The position numbers were made by a program, and so were the translations under genes. A stretch of DNA of 64,000 nucleotides, taken from assembly GCA_013399015.1 (NCBI GenBank), contig VWZX01001051.1:868001-932000 (forward strand), in the 5' to 3' direction. Source of the DNA: Galbula dea (taxonomy: Eukaryota > Chordata > Aves > Piciformes > Galbulidae). Under the pieces are notes generated by a model that saw nothing but the letters and a program-made list of their open reading frames with translations, ran no database searches and had not been told where the DNA came from. Shown here in pieces: positions 1 to 10,333 of this stretch (its first letter is position 1; each line of letters opens with the position of its first letter).

Positions 1-281
1 AGGCTCTGGCCCCATTCTTAAGCCCGTATCTTTCCCCTAGCTCCTGCACGGCCCCGGGAACACGGCACGCTCCGGGACCTACAGCGCAGAACACGTGGAG
101 CCGCCGAACAGGCCTCGCCACCGCTGGCCCTCCCGCGCACCAGCCTCGGCACACAGCCCTAACAAGGAGCCAGCGCTGGTGCTCCCCAGTTCGGACCGAG
201 GGACCTCGCGCTCGTAAGGCCCCACGGCGGGACCAAGCCCAAAAACGAATAGGAAATGGAGTCGCGGCGCCTCAGCCTCAC

Positions 282-329
282 CTTCCGCCCGAACACCTGG
301 ACACTCTGCAGGGGGCCCTTAGCTGGCAT
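282..329 (-). CDS. RPS16: RPS16 first coding exon (partial gene)
   Basis: Read on the minus strand, an ATG at 329-327 opens 16 codons giving MPAKGPLQSVQVFGRK, the N-terminus of 40S ribosomal protein uS9 (RPS16). From memory, mammalian RPS16 starts the same way apart from Ser at residue 3. RPS16 is a small-subunit protein of about 146 residues whose C-terminal tail reaches towards the decoding centre. The exon runs 337-282. It is preceded by a good acceptor (pyrimidine-rich tract then CAG at 340-338) and ends AAG before GTGAGG at 281-276. The split falls after codon 16 in phase 0, where the known protein would continue with Lys-Thr-Ala. The next codons in the genome (VRLRRRDS) do not match RPS16, which confirms an intron. 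Nothing in 1-280 resembles the next exon, so the rest of the gene lies off the left edge. Confidence 0.9.
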
Positions 330-337
330 GACTCCTC

Positions 338-425
338 CTGCAAGAGAGAGGAAGGCGACAATTAGCACTACTGGAGCAGAAAGCGTGAACGGAGCGACGG
401 AGGCCAGAGCCCCCCAGACACTCAC
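338..425 (-). other. RPS16: RPS16 intron 1
   Basis: This is an 88-bp intron on the minus strand with a GTGAGTGT donor and a CTCTCTCTTGCAG-type acceptor. The internal sequence includes a plausible branch region (CTAATTG, about 20-30 nt before the acceptor). It contains no snoRNA-like boxes that I can see. Confidence 0.7.
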
Positions 426-456
426 CCTCCCCTCAGCGGCAGCACCAGGAAAAAGG
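426..456 (-). other. RPS16: RPS16 leader exon with 5' TOP start
   Basis: On the minus strand a CCTTTTTCC pyrimidine run begins at 456. It is the expected 5' terminal oligopyrimidine (TOP) motif, which places ribosomal-protein mRNAs under mTOR/LARP1 translational control. About 31 nt later the sequence GGGAGG is followed by GTGAGTGT (425-418), a strong splice donor. With the acceptor at 338 this gives a short 88-bp first intron and a leader exon carrying only untranslated sequence, the start codon being 8 nt into exon 2. The start site and donor are inferred from motifs. The donor position could shift by one or two bases within the G run. Confidence 0.7.
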
Positions 457-700
457 CCGAACGGGGCTTCCCAGCCTCTTCTCAGGGGCAGCGGGGACGC
501 AAAACACAACGCCGTCTTCCGGCAGTACGACATTCGCTTCTCCCCCGTGCGGTCGCGCTTTGCGGCAGCCCGGAGGTGGGCGGGCGTGGGAGCGCAGGCG
601 GGCAAACTGGTGTCCGTCAGGGCTGTGCGGACGGGGGGGGGCGGGCAGGGCGCGCTCGTGGGCTGCTGGGAGAGGAGCTCTGCTTCCCCTTTTCCGGCTC
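457..700. promoter_or_regulatory. RPS16 core promoter, possibly bidirectional
   Basis: Upstream of the TOP start the minus strand shows CCGGAAGACGGC (522-511). This combines an ETS/GABP site with a YY1-like AAG(A)NGGC core, a common pair in ribosomal-protein promoters. A second TTCCGG lies near 693 on the plus strand. The segment 633-670 has five G runs (a run of nine, then four GGG), so it could form a G-quadruplex. No TATA box sits at about 486. That is expected for this promoter class. Confidence 0.6.
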
Positions 701-1213
701 CTTTGAAGGGCTGTGTCTGCCGCCTTCGCGCTGCCAGAGAGTTGCGAACCCGGGGCCCTGCGGCTAGCCAGAGACCATGAATTGGCGCTGGGGAGCATTA
801 AACGAGGGGGTCCGGAGCTTTTGTAAGGTTCTGCGCCTCGGCCTTGGCATGGTGGTGTAGGATCACCCCATCTTTTCTCCCTCCCCGTTTTGCTTTGTAC
901 TTTAAGTTCCTTTCGTCGCACACAAAATTGTCTCACTTTCTCCGTACGAAGTAAACGGAGTCTCCATAAGCGCTGGGTAGACTTTGTCCCCCGTTCACAA
1001 ACCAGTTGCTGTCACCTGTAACTCACGTCCTGGTTTAATGCTGCTGGTTTTGACTCTGTCTGTACGGGAGTTCCCGCAGCCCCTCGGAAAAAAAGTGGCC
1101 GCTCGATCCCGGGAGGGAGCCCGAGTGCTGCCCGGAGGAGGCCGAGTACCTGCACGCCGCCTGCAGGTGAACGGCGGAGAGCCCTGGGAGAAGCACAGCT
1201 CCTGCTCAAATGG
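700..1213 (+). other. Possible divergent transcript start region, unproven
   Basis: Rightwards from the island an ATG at 778 opens only 27 codons (MNWRWGALNEGVRSF...), but a GTAAGG donor at 823 would interrupt it after 15 codons. Further donors occur at 1167 (CAG/GTGAAC) and 1214 (TGG/GTGAGG). These could be first exons of a divergent lncRNA or of a gene with a long first intron. I recognise no protein here. In the human genome I recall RPS16 lying head to head with SUPT5H, but no SUPT5H-like acidic coding sequence appears here. Evidence is limited to promoter context and isolated splice motifs. Confidence 0.2.
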
Positions 1214-1250
1214 GTGAGGTTAGACTGGGGCAGGGGGAGATCGCTCACTA

Positions 1251-3364
1251 CCTGAGCTCTGATATGGATTACAGCGGCTTGAAGGGCTTCTTGAAAGAGA
1301 TAAGAGACGATTCACAGCTAGCGAGAGGTTTTTTCTTCAGTTACTTAGGAAACATCTACTGTTGACGCCACAGCATACCTTATGTTAGATATCCTAGTGA
1401 CAAGCAGAATGCATCTTGGCTACAAAACGATGCCTTCCCTGAAAGGCTTGTAATCACTTTTTTATACTTCCTTGAGATGCAGCAATACAAACTACATGAC
1501 TTTTTTAGTTTTAAAGTTTGGTAAACTGCTGGAGAAGATGAAGGATTTAACTCTATCTTCCTTACTAGCGCTGTACCCTGCGACATATTCAGGCTATTTT
1601 TTATACCCCCTTAAGCACTTAACAACCACTATTTTTAAGATAAGTCAATGAGTTCTTAGAGTCAGGGCATCCACAGAGCACCATCAGTTTGAACTTTTAT
1701 CTCTTTTCCTTGTTTAATATCTGTCATGAATCATGGAGTTTAAGTCACTTTCAGACTGAAAATATTTTACTTCTAAGGCTTGGTATTTCATATGCAAAAT
1801 TTTCCAGGACAAAAGCAGAATCTATTGATGAATCAAGGCTATACTTCTTAGATATTTTAAATGACAGAGATTTAGGTTACTATGATTAATTAGAAAGTTG
1901 ACTGCTCAAATGAGACAATCAGTTCCTTTGTCTTTGGACAGGATTTGAAATACTGAACATTAGTCATCAGTCATGTGAGGATTTAAACAAGCACTTAGCT
2001 TTATGCAATTTGAGTGATTAGTTCTGTTCAAGTGAATAGTACTGTGCAGAATGTGTAAGGTTTAGCACATCTCACACCCCCAATTGTACAAAGCTTTAAC
2101 ATGTGACCTGAAAAGTGATTTTTTAATTATTTTTTTTTTTTAGGGCTGTTTCCAAAGGAGCAGTGTTTATGCAGCCACACGAGTCTATCATCCACTCTTT
2201 CCTTATCATCAGGGGAAGGGGAATGGTAGCCAGCTTGTTGGCCAATTTCAGTTAATTTTCACAGAAGAATGGAAATTTCAGAATCAATTTAGCTTATACA
2301 TATTTGCTGAAAATAGGTGGCTCTTGAGAAGAGAGATCTTTTACTTGCATAATGAAAGCAACTGCAGGAGCTGGAACATTAGACATTACAAGAACTTCAG
2401 GTGAAAAAGAGAAAGCATAGTACTTAATTAACCCAATTAGACAAAAAGGTTCAGCCAAGACTCATGAGTAACCCAAAGGTGAGCCATTATTAACTGAGTT
2501 TTGTTGTGTGTTCAGGGCACTTACAAAGAAAACAAATCTAAATCTGTTCCTGTTGTGGGCATCATCTGAGGTTTAATATATGACCTGTGTTTTAATACCA
2601 AGTACACCGTTAAGTAGAGGATTTTTAAATGTCTGCATGTATAAAGCTTACATTTTGTGAGCATGCTTTTTAGATTCTTCAAAATGCATTCTCATTGGGG
2701 TGTTCATCTGCTGCATGCTCCTCCTGGAACTAAAAACATTCATCCTAGAAGAGCCTGTTTATAAAACCAGTGATATACCTACATATATGTATCTTTCTGT
2801 TTTCTGATAGCAAAATAAGAAGATAATCAACATATATTGATAGTGTTGCCTGGGAGATAACATTAAAGGCTTTGTGCTCCTTGTTTCGTTTGCTTTCCAG
2901 CATGCAAATCAGAATAGGAATGAAAAGGCATTCAGAAACCAGCTACCACAGAAATGAGGCTGTAATATGGGGAGAGAAAATTAGATCATAAATATCACCA
3001 TGCACAAAAGAAACAAAAAGAATGATACCAGAATGGAAAAGAACAGAAAAAGAAATGAAAAAGAGAAAAAGAAAAAAACATAACCCCTCAGGTAAGACAG
3101 TATACTTTGAAGATAAGTCCAAACACTAACAATATCCCTACTTATTTTTACTGAACACAGAATATTCTAAAATGGTAATGTAGCTCTGATTTCAAAAAGA
3201 ATAACAGTAAGAATCTCCAAGCACCACCTACAAGCTCTTGTCTTCACTTTTTTATTTGTAAAGTAATAGTACCTGTGGAATGTAAGGCATTTGTTTGGCA
3301 GCCCTTTTTTTTTTTTCTTCTTTAGAAACCCTTACTTTGCACCAGTGTGAACAGTTATCCAGCA
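1251..3364. other. AT-rich intergenic DNA
   Basis: No gene was recognised. Open frames are short and unrelated to known families. A pyrimidine tract ending TTTAG near 2144 resembles a splice acceptor but has no partner exon I can support. An A-rich purine stretch lies at about 3008-3080 (AAAGA-type units). Confidence 0.6.
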
Positions 3365-3466
3365 TGCAAACTGAATAATCAGGCCCAGAGAAATTAAGGT
3401 GCATTTGCTGGTTAACCAGCATTTCAAGAGAAAGCTGGCAGGTTTGAACCCATCCTGACAGGGCAC
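3365..3466 (-). repeat. Ancient MIR/CORE-SINE fragment
   Basis: The order of words matches the antisense of the MIR/CORE-SINE middle and head: a remnant of AAACTGAGGC, CAGAGA-ATTAAG, then GCTGGCAGGTTTGAACCC and CCTGAC. In the consensus these correspond to the antisense of the core domain and the tRNA-derived GGTTCGAATCC box. Divergence is high, as expected for an element older than the split of birds and mammals. A perfect 16-bp palindrome (3406-3421) sits inside it. Confidence 0.5.
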
Positions 3467-6078
3467 TTTTATTATTTCCTAACAAGTGGAAAAATATTCG
3501 GATTTTACTCAAATCTAAGTTCTCAATTTCACAGTGATTCTGTATTGTACTAACAGACTATCTCTTGTGTATCTCTGTGCCGACAAGTATCTTATGACTA
3601 CTAAATCTTTAACGTGGCCATTTAGTGAGGCTTTAAGGGATTGAGAGTCTCTCACTGCCTGATCTCCTCCACTGGAGCTGCTGTGACCTCATTGCAGGCT
3701 GTGGTGTTAGATGGTCTGTGACCTATTCTCCTCCCACAGCTCAGGCACATGCACTGCTGCTCTGTCAGCTTGCTGGAAACAGCTAGGCTATGGCAACAGG
3801 GTATAGCCCTATAGGGGAATGTGTCTGATGATGGCTCCAAACATTTCCTCACTTTGTGAGAGGAGCATAAACTTTTTGTAGATAACATGGCTGTATAGAG
3901 AGAAGAATATGAGGAGATGGGCAAAGGTGGACTAAGCAGAGTCAGAGCAGCATTGTTTCTCTATTTGCCAGGACAAAACATGTGGAAAAGTGCAGTACAA
4001 AACCTAAGTGTCAGTCCACTAGGCTGATGTAGTGCAACTGGTCTATTTAAAATGTAAATTTATTTGTTACTTGAATGCCAACAGATATTTTATTTGGCAT
4101 ACCTATGCAGGAGTGAAATCTATTGAAGATTTTTCTCTTTGTGTGTTTGGGGTTTTTTTCTGGGATTTTATGTAGTTTGGAATTTAAAGTAGCAAGTGAC
4201 TGGACTTCCATGTGAATTCATCATGTTGGTTCTCCAGTTGAACCTTGTCATCTTTCAAATCAAATTCACATGTAAGTTCAAAAGGTAAGCATTCCAAAAG
4301 GATGACATTTTAGCTTCCACTTAACACTGAAGTGTGTAGGTACTGAGACTGTAAGGCAGCAAGGAGTCAAGGTTAATATGTTAACAAGGCCAGCTGTAAT
4401 GTGACCCTAAGTTTCCTCTTATTTAAAGGAGAGAAAATGCTCTCCTTGGAAAAATAGTGTGAGAATTGGTGGGATTATCTCTCATGTATTGTCTGAAACC
4501 TTAATAGAAAAGGTAAGAGCAATGGCAAAACATAGTCAGTTACTTCTGTGAATGTTGTCATAGAAAATTTTAAAAATTGTTGTAAAGGCACATTTAGGGG
4601 AAATATGAAGAAACATTTTTTCTATGTTGTCTATAATCACTTTTTTTTAAAAATCATGCTTTCTACCAAAACATCCCAATTTGCAACTGAATTATATATT
4701 GCAGGATTTTTTCAGCAGAGTGGATAATTTTAGCCAGGGAAAAGATTTCTTCATATTTCACACATGATAAGCAAAGGATATTCCCTGAAGTTTTAACTTC
4801 AGACAGCAAAATCATCTTTACACGCTTCAGCAGGCGATATATACCTTTTTAAAATCAGTGGGCTCCTTCACTAACAAGCATGAAATATTTCAGGAAAGAA
4901 AATACTGATGTGCCTTTTTAATGGCAGCTCTTAAAAACTGAAAGATCTAGGATACCAGAATATAGTTCTCATATTACATTTTGTAACTGATGCATGTTTG
5001 ATGATAAAGTGTAATTAGCTAATGGATCCTATTATTTCTGATGCTTGCTTTTCACAGATCGTATTCATCAAGGCAGCAGCTGAAGAGTTTTCTAAACTCA
5101 ATTAGTGAAAGAATGCTGTGACCAATGGAAAAATGTTTGATGCATGCCAGAAAACAAATCTTCCCAGCTCTTGGAAATGTGTTTTGAAAACAAATAAGGA
5201 TCACACAAGATCTTTATAGTAAGAAATATTTTTTTCCTAAGAAAATATATTAATATCTAAAGCAAAATTTTTGGTTTAATTATCCTTCTCTAAGGAAGCT
5301 CTATAGCATAAACTCTGGAACATAAGGATATGGATTTTCCTTACTGGTGTGAATACTGACTCTCATTTGCAGATTATTAATGTCAATGTCACACTGAAAC
5401 TGAAAACACAAGTGAATTTGTAATGGAGAAATTAACATGGTGATAGACATTCACATGAAATTCAATGCATGAAAATTAGCAATACAATAGATTACTCAGG
5501 ACCCACTCAGCATTGCTACTTGGGAAGAATCGCAATTAGTGATTGTCTTGGCTTTAGTTTTGAATTAATAGGATAGCTCTTTCAGTACAATAAACAAAAG
5601 AAATACAAAGCCCATCTTGGATCTGAACATATAGACATTAAGACTCCTTGTTTTATCTCTCGTACCTGACTTGTTGCTGGAATCTGAAAAGTGTTGTGAC
5701 TTGAATTTACAACATGCATCCTATTTACAATACCTGGAAATTCATATTACCAGTTAACATAGTTTAGCTGAAAAGTGATAGTGTATTAACTGCTCATTTT
5801 AGAATCTGTCCACGTATTAAAGGATAAAATCTGCAAATCTAGAACTTTGTCCGTGCTTGACCTCCTGCATTATACAAGGCTTTGATGAAATCTATTGACA
5901 GTAAATTAGATTTACTTAAAACTCTTCTATGTATCCACAGGAGCTGCTCTTAAGTATGTATGCATGAGCCCATACATTCACACTTTCATACATCAACAGG
6001 AATCAAAAGCTGTAAGAAGCTGACCTGGCAACAACCCAGTACCCTCAAGCTACACAAATAAGCTAATAAGCAAATAGA

Positions 6079-6092
6079 TTCACGTACGTGAA
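6079..6092. repeat. Perfect 14-bp palindrome TTCACGTACGTGAA
   Basis: The two halves are exact reverse complements. The sequence contains ACGTG on both strands and two CpGs in a CpG-poor setting. CACGT/ACGTG cores are bound by bHLH and bHLH-PAS factors (HIF, CLOCK and relatives). Whether this copy is bound is unknown. Confidence 0.6.
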
Positions 6093-7494
6093 ACAATTTA
6101 TTTTTTTAGAACAGAACGGCATCTCCAAGCTTCCTGCTGTATTTTGCTGCCCCTGGAGGCTGCTGCTTGGTTTAGTTCCCTTTTTTAGAAACTAAACACA
6201 GCAGGGTCCAGTGGGATCCAGCTGCCCTCTCTCAACTCTTCTGCTGAGAGTGTGTTATTCTGGGTCTTAGTTTCCGCAGGGCTGTTGGGATCCTTTCTAC
6301 TTTGCTAAGTTAAAGAAATTTGGGGAAGAGTGACCACAGAAATGGACACCTGTTTTGCACATCTTCTAAATAGAGGCTTTCTGCCGCAGTTGTTATGTTC
6401 AGGTTACAAATACCTTGTATTTGAGCCTACCTTGCTCTTTAAATCTCACTTTTGATGTAACACATAGAGAAAGTTGCTGTCTTCTAGGTAGATGAAAAGG
6501 TGTGATTACTGTTACTGACTGCAGAAACAAACCATTAGTTAGGCATGTGCTTAATTTGCTGAAACATCAGTCGTGGTTTAGAGCAGCAAGAGGTGGGTTT
6601 CTGTGAAGTTATATTAATCTCTGCTGAGGTCATTTCTATTTCTGATTTTGAATCTGTTTGTTGTTTCATGTGAAACATTTTCCATTGCCTGTGGTAGGAG
6701 GGCAGATAAGGCAGAAGTATCAGAGCTCGTGAACTGTTGTGTACTTACTGACCTACCAGAGAACTGAGGCATTTTCTCCCGAAACTGGAGCAGCTGAACT
6801 CTGAAGGAGAATGAACCCTTTTGGCAAGGCTTTGTAAGGGCTCTGGATGGAAAATCTCATGTTTATGAAGCAGAGGGAGCAAGCAGAAACATAGCGACTG
6901 TCCAGTTTGTAGCATTAAGGGAAAATAATAATACATTTTATTCACACAAGGCTGAATACAGCTAGGTTATCTGCACTTCATTTTTCCATTTTTCCTGCAT
7001 GCTGCCAGGAATTATGGAATTGTCAAACCCAGGAGAGTCGTCGTCTGGTGTAGGATTGAAAAAGTAGTTGCTACCTGTAACCAGCTGTAGCTCTTGAACT
7101 GAGACAAAAATCAGTTCTCAGTGCCTTGTTACATGTTAATAGCTGGTGCATTTTAAAGTATTCTGCCCACCCTCACCTAGCACTTTGTTTAGGGACAGCA
7201 GTGAAGAAGTCATAGGGCCTGGTATCTCCAAATGGCTCTTTTGTACTTCTTTCTTCTGCAGTTCCCAAGAGAATCTATCCCACAGTATCTACCCACTAGG
7301 AGATCTACATGCAGTTCACAGAAACACAAACACACGCAGTATTACAACACATGTATTAAAATGACATTTTTTTACAAGATCAAAAACAGATAGAAAAAAT
7401 AAAGTGCTGTGGGAAAGCTTTTACCGAATAAAAATGTCTGTGGAGGCTTGATCATATGTGGGCCTGTGAATAACACTCAGGAGACTATAAACTT

Positions 7495-7532
7495 TAGACA
7501 AACCAGATGGTTAGACAGCAAACCAGATGGTT
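7495..7532. repeat. Short imperfect tandem duplication
   Basis: The unit AGACAAACCAGATGGTT is followed at once by a near copy with three extra bases (AGACAGCAAACCAGATGGTT). This is probably replication slippage. Confidence 0.7.
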
Positions 7533-9270
7533 TTATTTATGCAGACAAAGTTCACATTTAGCGAGGTACTTTGTTCTTCTGGAGAAGGTTTTGCATACAA
7601 AGTAAAGGAATTATATGCATGTCCTATGATAAAGGACTGGAACTTTTGTAGAAATGTAAGTCTCATCAAGTACTCTGTTGTCCTTTTGATAGAAATATCA
7701 TCAAAATTGCATCACTGGGATACTTGTTGGCTGCTTTTGTACATGGCGTGTTTGCAGTAGCATCCAAAGGCTTTAGTGAGGATTACGAGCAGCTTTTCTT
7801 GCATGTCATAAAATTACATAGGAAGATAACAGTCCTTGCTCAGAAACAGAGTCAAAGGAAGACAAAATGTAACACAGGTGTTGACCAATGATAGAGAAAA
7901 GTAAGAGAGCTGTTGCTGACAGATTTCGACTAGGAACTAACTCTCTTTTTCAGTATCTATGAAGTTAAACACACTGACCTTCTAGTCTTTTGGGTTTAGT
8001 TTTACTGCAAACCCAGCAAGTCTGTTTGTCTTAAATGTAAAATGTATTGCATACTGTCTTTTCCTTTTCTTTTAAAGCTGCTTCATCAAAACTTGTTAAA
8101 ATCTCAAGGTCCCAGGAAATGTCTTGTGTTGTGAATTGTCATCCAGCTGTGCTTCAGGCCACTCCAAGAAACTGTTGCCCTGTTTGGTGGGACTCTGTTC
8201 TCTGACAGAATAGCAAACAATAGGTGGATTCCACATTGTTTCAATACAAAGTCATCATCATAGGCTAAAAACCATACACTAGCTCTACTGCTCAAGCAGA
8301 AGCCTCCAGCAACACAGCAGCAGTCATAGTAGCTTATCTTAACTACCTATAAGCTTCTTCCTGATATTAGAAAAAAGTATTTCTAGATACTGTTTCCACA
8401 GTGTTAACATAGGTGTAACATAGTGACACATATATTGTGATTAGCAGATTAGAAAACAAAATAAATTGCTTTGATGACTTTCTTAATGTAGTTTTAAAAA
8501 AGCATAAACTTTTATCATCCATTCTTTCTGAAGAATCACACCTGAATTGCAAGCACCTCTTCAACAGACATTTGCTCCAGACTCTCTTCCTATTTACATT
8601 CCTTGAAGATTTCAGCTTTGCTGAAGATTTCATCTTATCCATATTCTTTTTCAGCTATTGTTTTTATAAAAGTGGTTGTTAAGGGTTGTGACTGCTCAGT
8701 AGAGCTATGGAGATTCAGAAAATACAGAGCATGTAAAAGATTTTACTTCTAGTAGAAGTGTTAGAGTGATCTAAATGTTAGCAAGACCACCTCATGACTT
8801 TCCTGTAAAGTATCATTTTTCCAAAATAAATATCATAGAAATGATGGCATTAGCATTGCATCTGCCAACTGCAGTAAAAGGAAAATATGTAATTTTCAAA
8901 AATCAAAATGAGTATTTTTATGTCAATCAATATCTCAATTTGTGAAAAAACTGAGCTGGAATAAAACCAAAGCACTGACCATATTGACAAAGAAATTATA
9001 GTTCCCCTACAGAATGGAAGATCCATATGCTTTTTAAACTGTAAAGTAAATACATTTTTTTCTGATACAGACATTGAATGAACAGTGGAGAAATAATAAT
9101 GCCTTTGCAAAGCAAGACACCTCTCACAGTGTGAGATAGGCATGCCTTGTACATGACCCTTCATGCTCTATCAGGCTTCTTGGATGCTGTTTCACTTCTA
9201 TAGGTCAGATGCTGTTTTGGGCTCTGTGGGATCCCTGAGTTTGGCATGTTTTCCTCATGATGAATAAAAA

Positions 9271-9330
9271 TATCATGTATCAAATGTATCATGTATCATG
9301 TAAAAGTATCATGTATCAAATATCACATAG
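9271..9330. repeat. Degenerate ATCATGTATCAAA tandem repeat
   Basis: ATCATGTAT recurs four times with varying spacers over about 60 bases, just upstream of a CR1 copy. It looks like a decayed minisatellite of period about 10-20. Confidence 0.65.
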
Positions 9331-9390
9331 CATCAAACAAAGATGTTACTCAGAACAATGAGCAGTTATCCTCCCACAGTGATCATCATT

Positions 9391-9894
9391 GAACCTCAAA
9401 TACTGTATTTGGTTTTGGGCCACTCTCTGCAAGAAAAGACACTGAGGTGCTGAAGCATGCTCAAAGAAGAGCAATAAAGCTGGTGAAGGGTCCAGAGCAC
9501 AGTGTTATGGGGAGTCTTGAGGCTATTTAGTCTGGAGAAAAGGAGGTTTAGGAGAGACCTTCTTACTTCCTATAACTACCTGAAAGATTGTAGTGACGTG
9601 AGGGTTCGTCTTTTCTGCTAGGTAACTGGTGATAGAGCAAAAGGGAATGGTCTCAAGTTGTGCCAGTGGAGGTTTAGGTTGAAACTGGGAAAAATTTCTT
9701 CACTGAAGAGGTTGTCAAGCACTGGAACAGGCTACCTTGAGAAGTGCTTGAGTTGCCATCCCTGGAGGTGTATAAAAGACACGTGGATGTGGCACTTAGG
9801 CACATGGGTTAGTGCTGGATGTGACAGTGTTATGTTTATGGCTGGATTCTGTCTAAAGGGTCTTTTCCAACCTAAATGATTCTATGATTCTATG
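9391..9894 (+). mobile_element. CR1 LINE, 5'-truncated, ~500 bp
   Basis: The copy runs in the sense direction from a TTTTGGGCCACTC-type ORF2 region through AGGAGAGACCTTCTTAC, TCTTCACTGAAGAGGTTGTC, CACTGGAACAGGCTACC and CATCCCTGGAGGTGT to the 3' terminus GATTCTATGATTCTATG. These are landmarks of the last ~500 bp of avian CR1: the end of ORF2 (reverse transcriptase C-terminal segment) followed by a short 3' UTR with octamer repeats. The reading frame is broken by substitutions and indels, so the copy is inactive. Its 5' truncation is typical of target-primed insertion. It sits about 440 bp from an oppositely oriented copy. Confidence 0.93.
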
Positions 9895-10333
9895 GTGGTT
9901 GCCTGTAGTCTTACACAGTGGAAGAACTATTGCTGCAAGTTTGTGAATTCTTGTCAAATGAAGGAGTTTGGAGAGTAATGTGGGTATGGAAATACAAACT
10001 CTGGTGATTTTATACCATCCAGAACTAAGGGGTTAGATGGAAATAAACCCCAGATTTCAAAAATTATTACAATGTATATGGTATTTAGGTGCCTAACTCC
10101 CAAAGGAATACACAACCTCTGCCTTTAAGTAACTTAGGAGTTGTTTGTGGAATGATACAGATTCATAGTCAATATCTAATTGAAAGTTAATTAGATTCAC
10201 TTTTTAAAGAATCTCTAACTTTGAAAATAGGACTTCTTTCCATTATCACTGGAAGCTTTTGGAACATTTCTTGTCCATCTAGCATGCTCTCTGTAGTGAG
10301 GGGATTAGTCCTCTGTTCTAGTAAATCCATTAT
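9895..10333. other. Spacer between opposed CR1 copies
   Basis: This is 439 bp of ordinary AT-rich sequence with no recognised gene. Confidence 0.6.

Larger units (their letters stand above)
1..1250. promoter_or_regulatory. CpG island at the RPS16 5' end
   Basis: This block is clearly richer in G+C and in CpG dinucleotides than the remaining 62 kb, and it ends rather sharply near 1250, where the sequence turns AT-rich. It covers the start site, leader exon, first intron and first coding exon of RPS16. It extends several hundred bases upstream of that start, which is the usual arrangement for a vertebrate housekeeping promoter. TTCCGG (ETS-type) sites occur at 517-522 and near 693. No TATA box is placed correctly for the minus-strand start. 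The extent was judged by eye from composition, so the borders are approximate. Confidence 0.85.
3467..9270. other. AT-rich intergenic DNA
   Basis: No coding exon or known element was recognised over this stretch. Local features are a 14-bp perfect palindrome at 6079-6092 and a short imperfect tandem duplication at 7495-7532, where AAACCAGATGGTT is repeated after 21 bases. A slightly GC-richer patch lies at about 3655-3800. The longest open frames are about 90-100 codons and are not convincing. Confidence 0.55.

Noticed and set aside
256..780. 174-codon plus-strand frame across RPS16 exons
   Set aside because: It is antisense to recognised RPS16 exons and promoter, and is a composition effect with Arg/Ala/Pro-rich translation.
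433..936. 167-codon minus-strand frame through the CpG island
   Set aside because: It overlaps the RPS16 promoter and leader exon, shows no family similarity, and long frames are expected by chance in GC-rich DNA.
3445..3460. tRNA B-box-like GGTTTGAACCC
   Set aside because: No A box or cloverleaf can be built around it. It is explained as part of an ancient MIR fragment.
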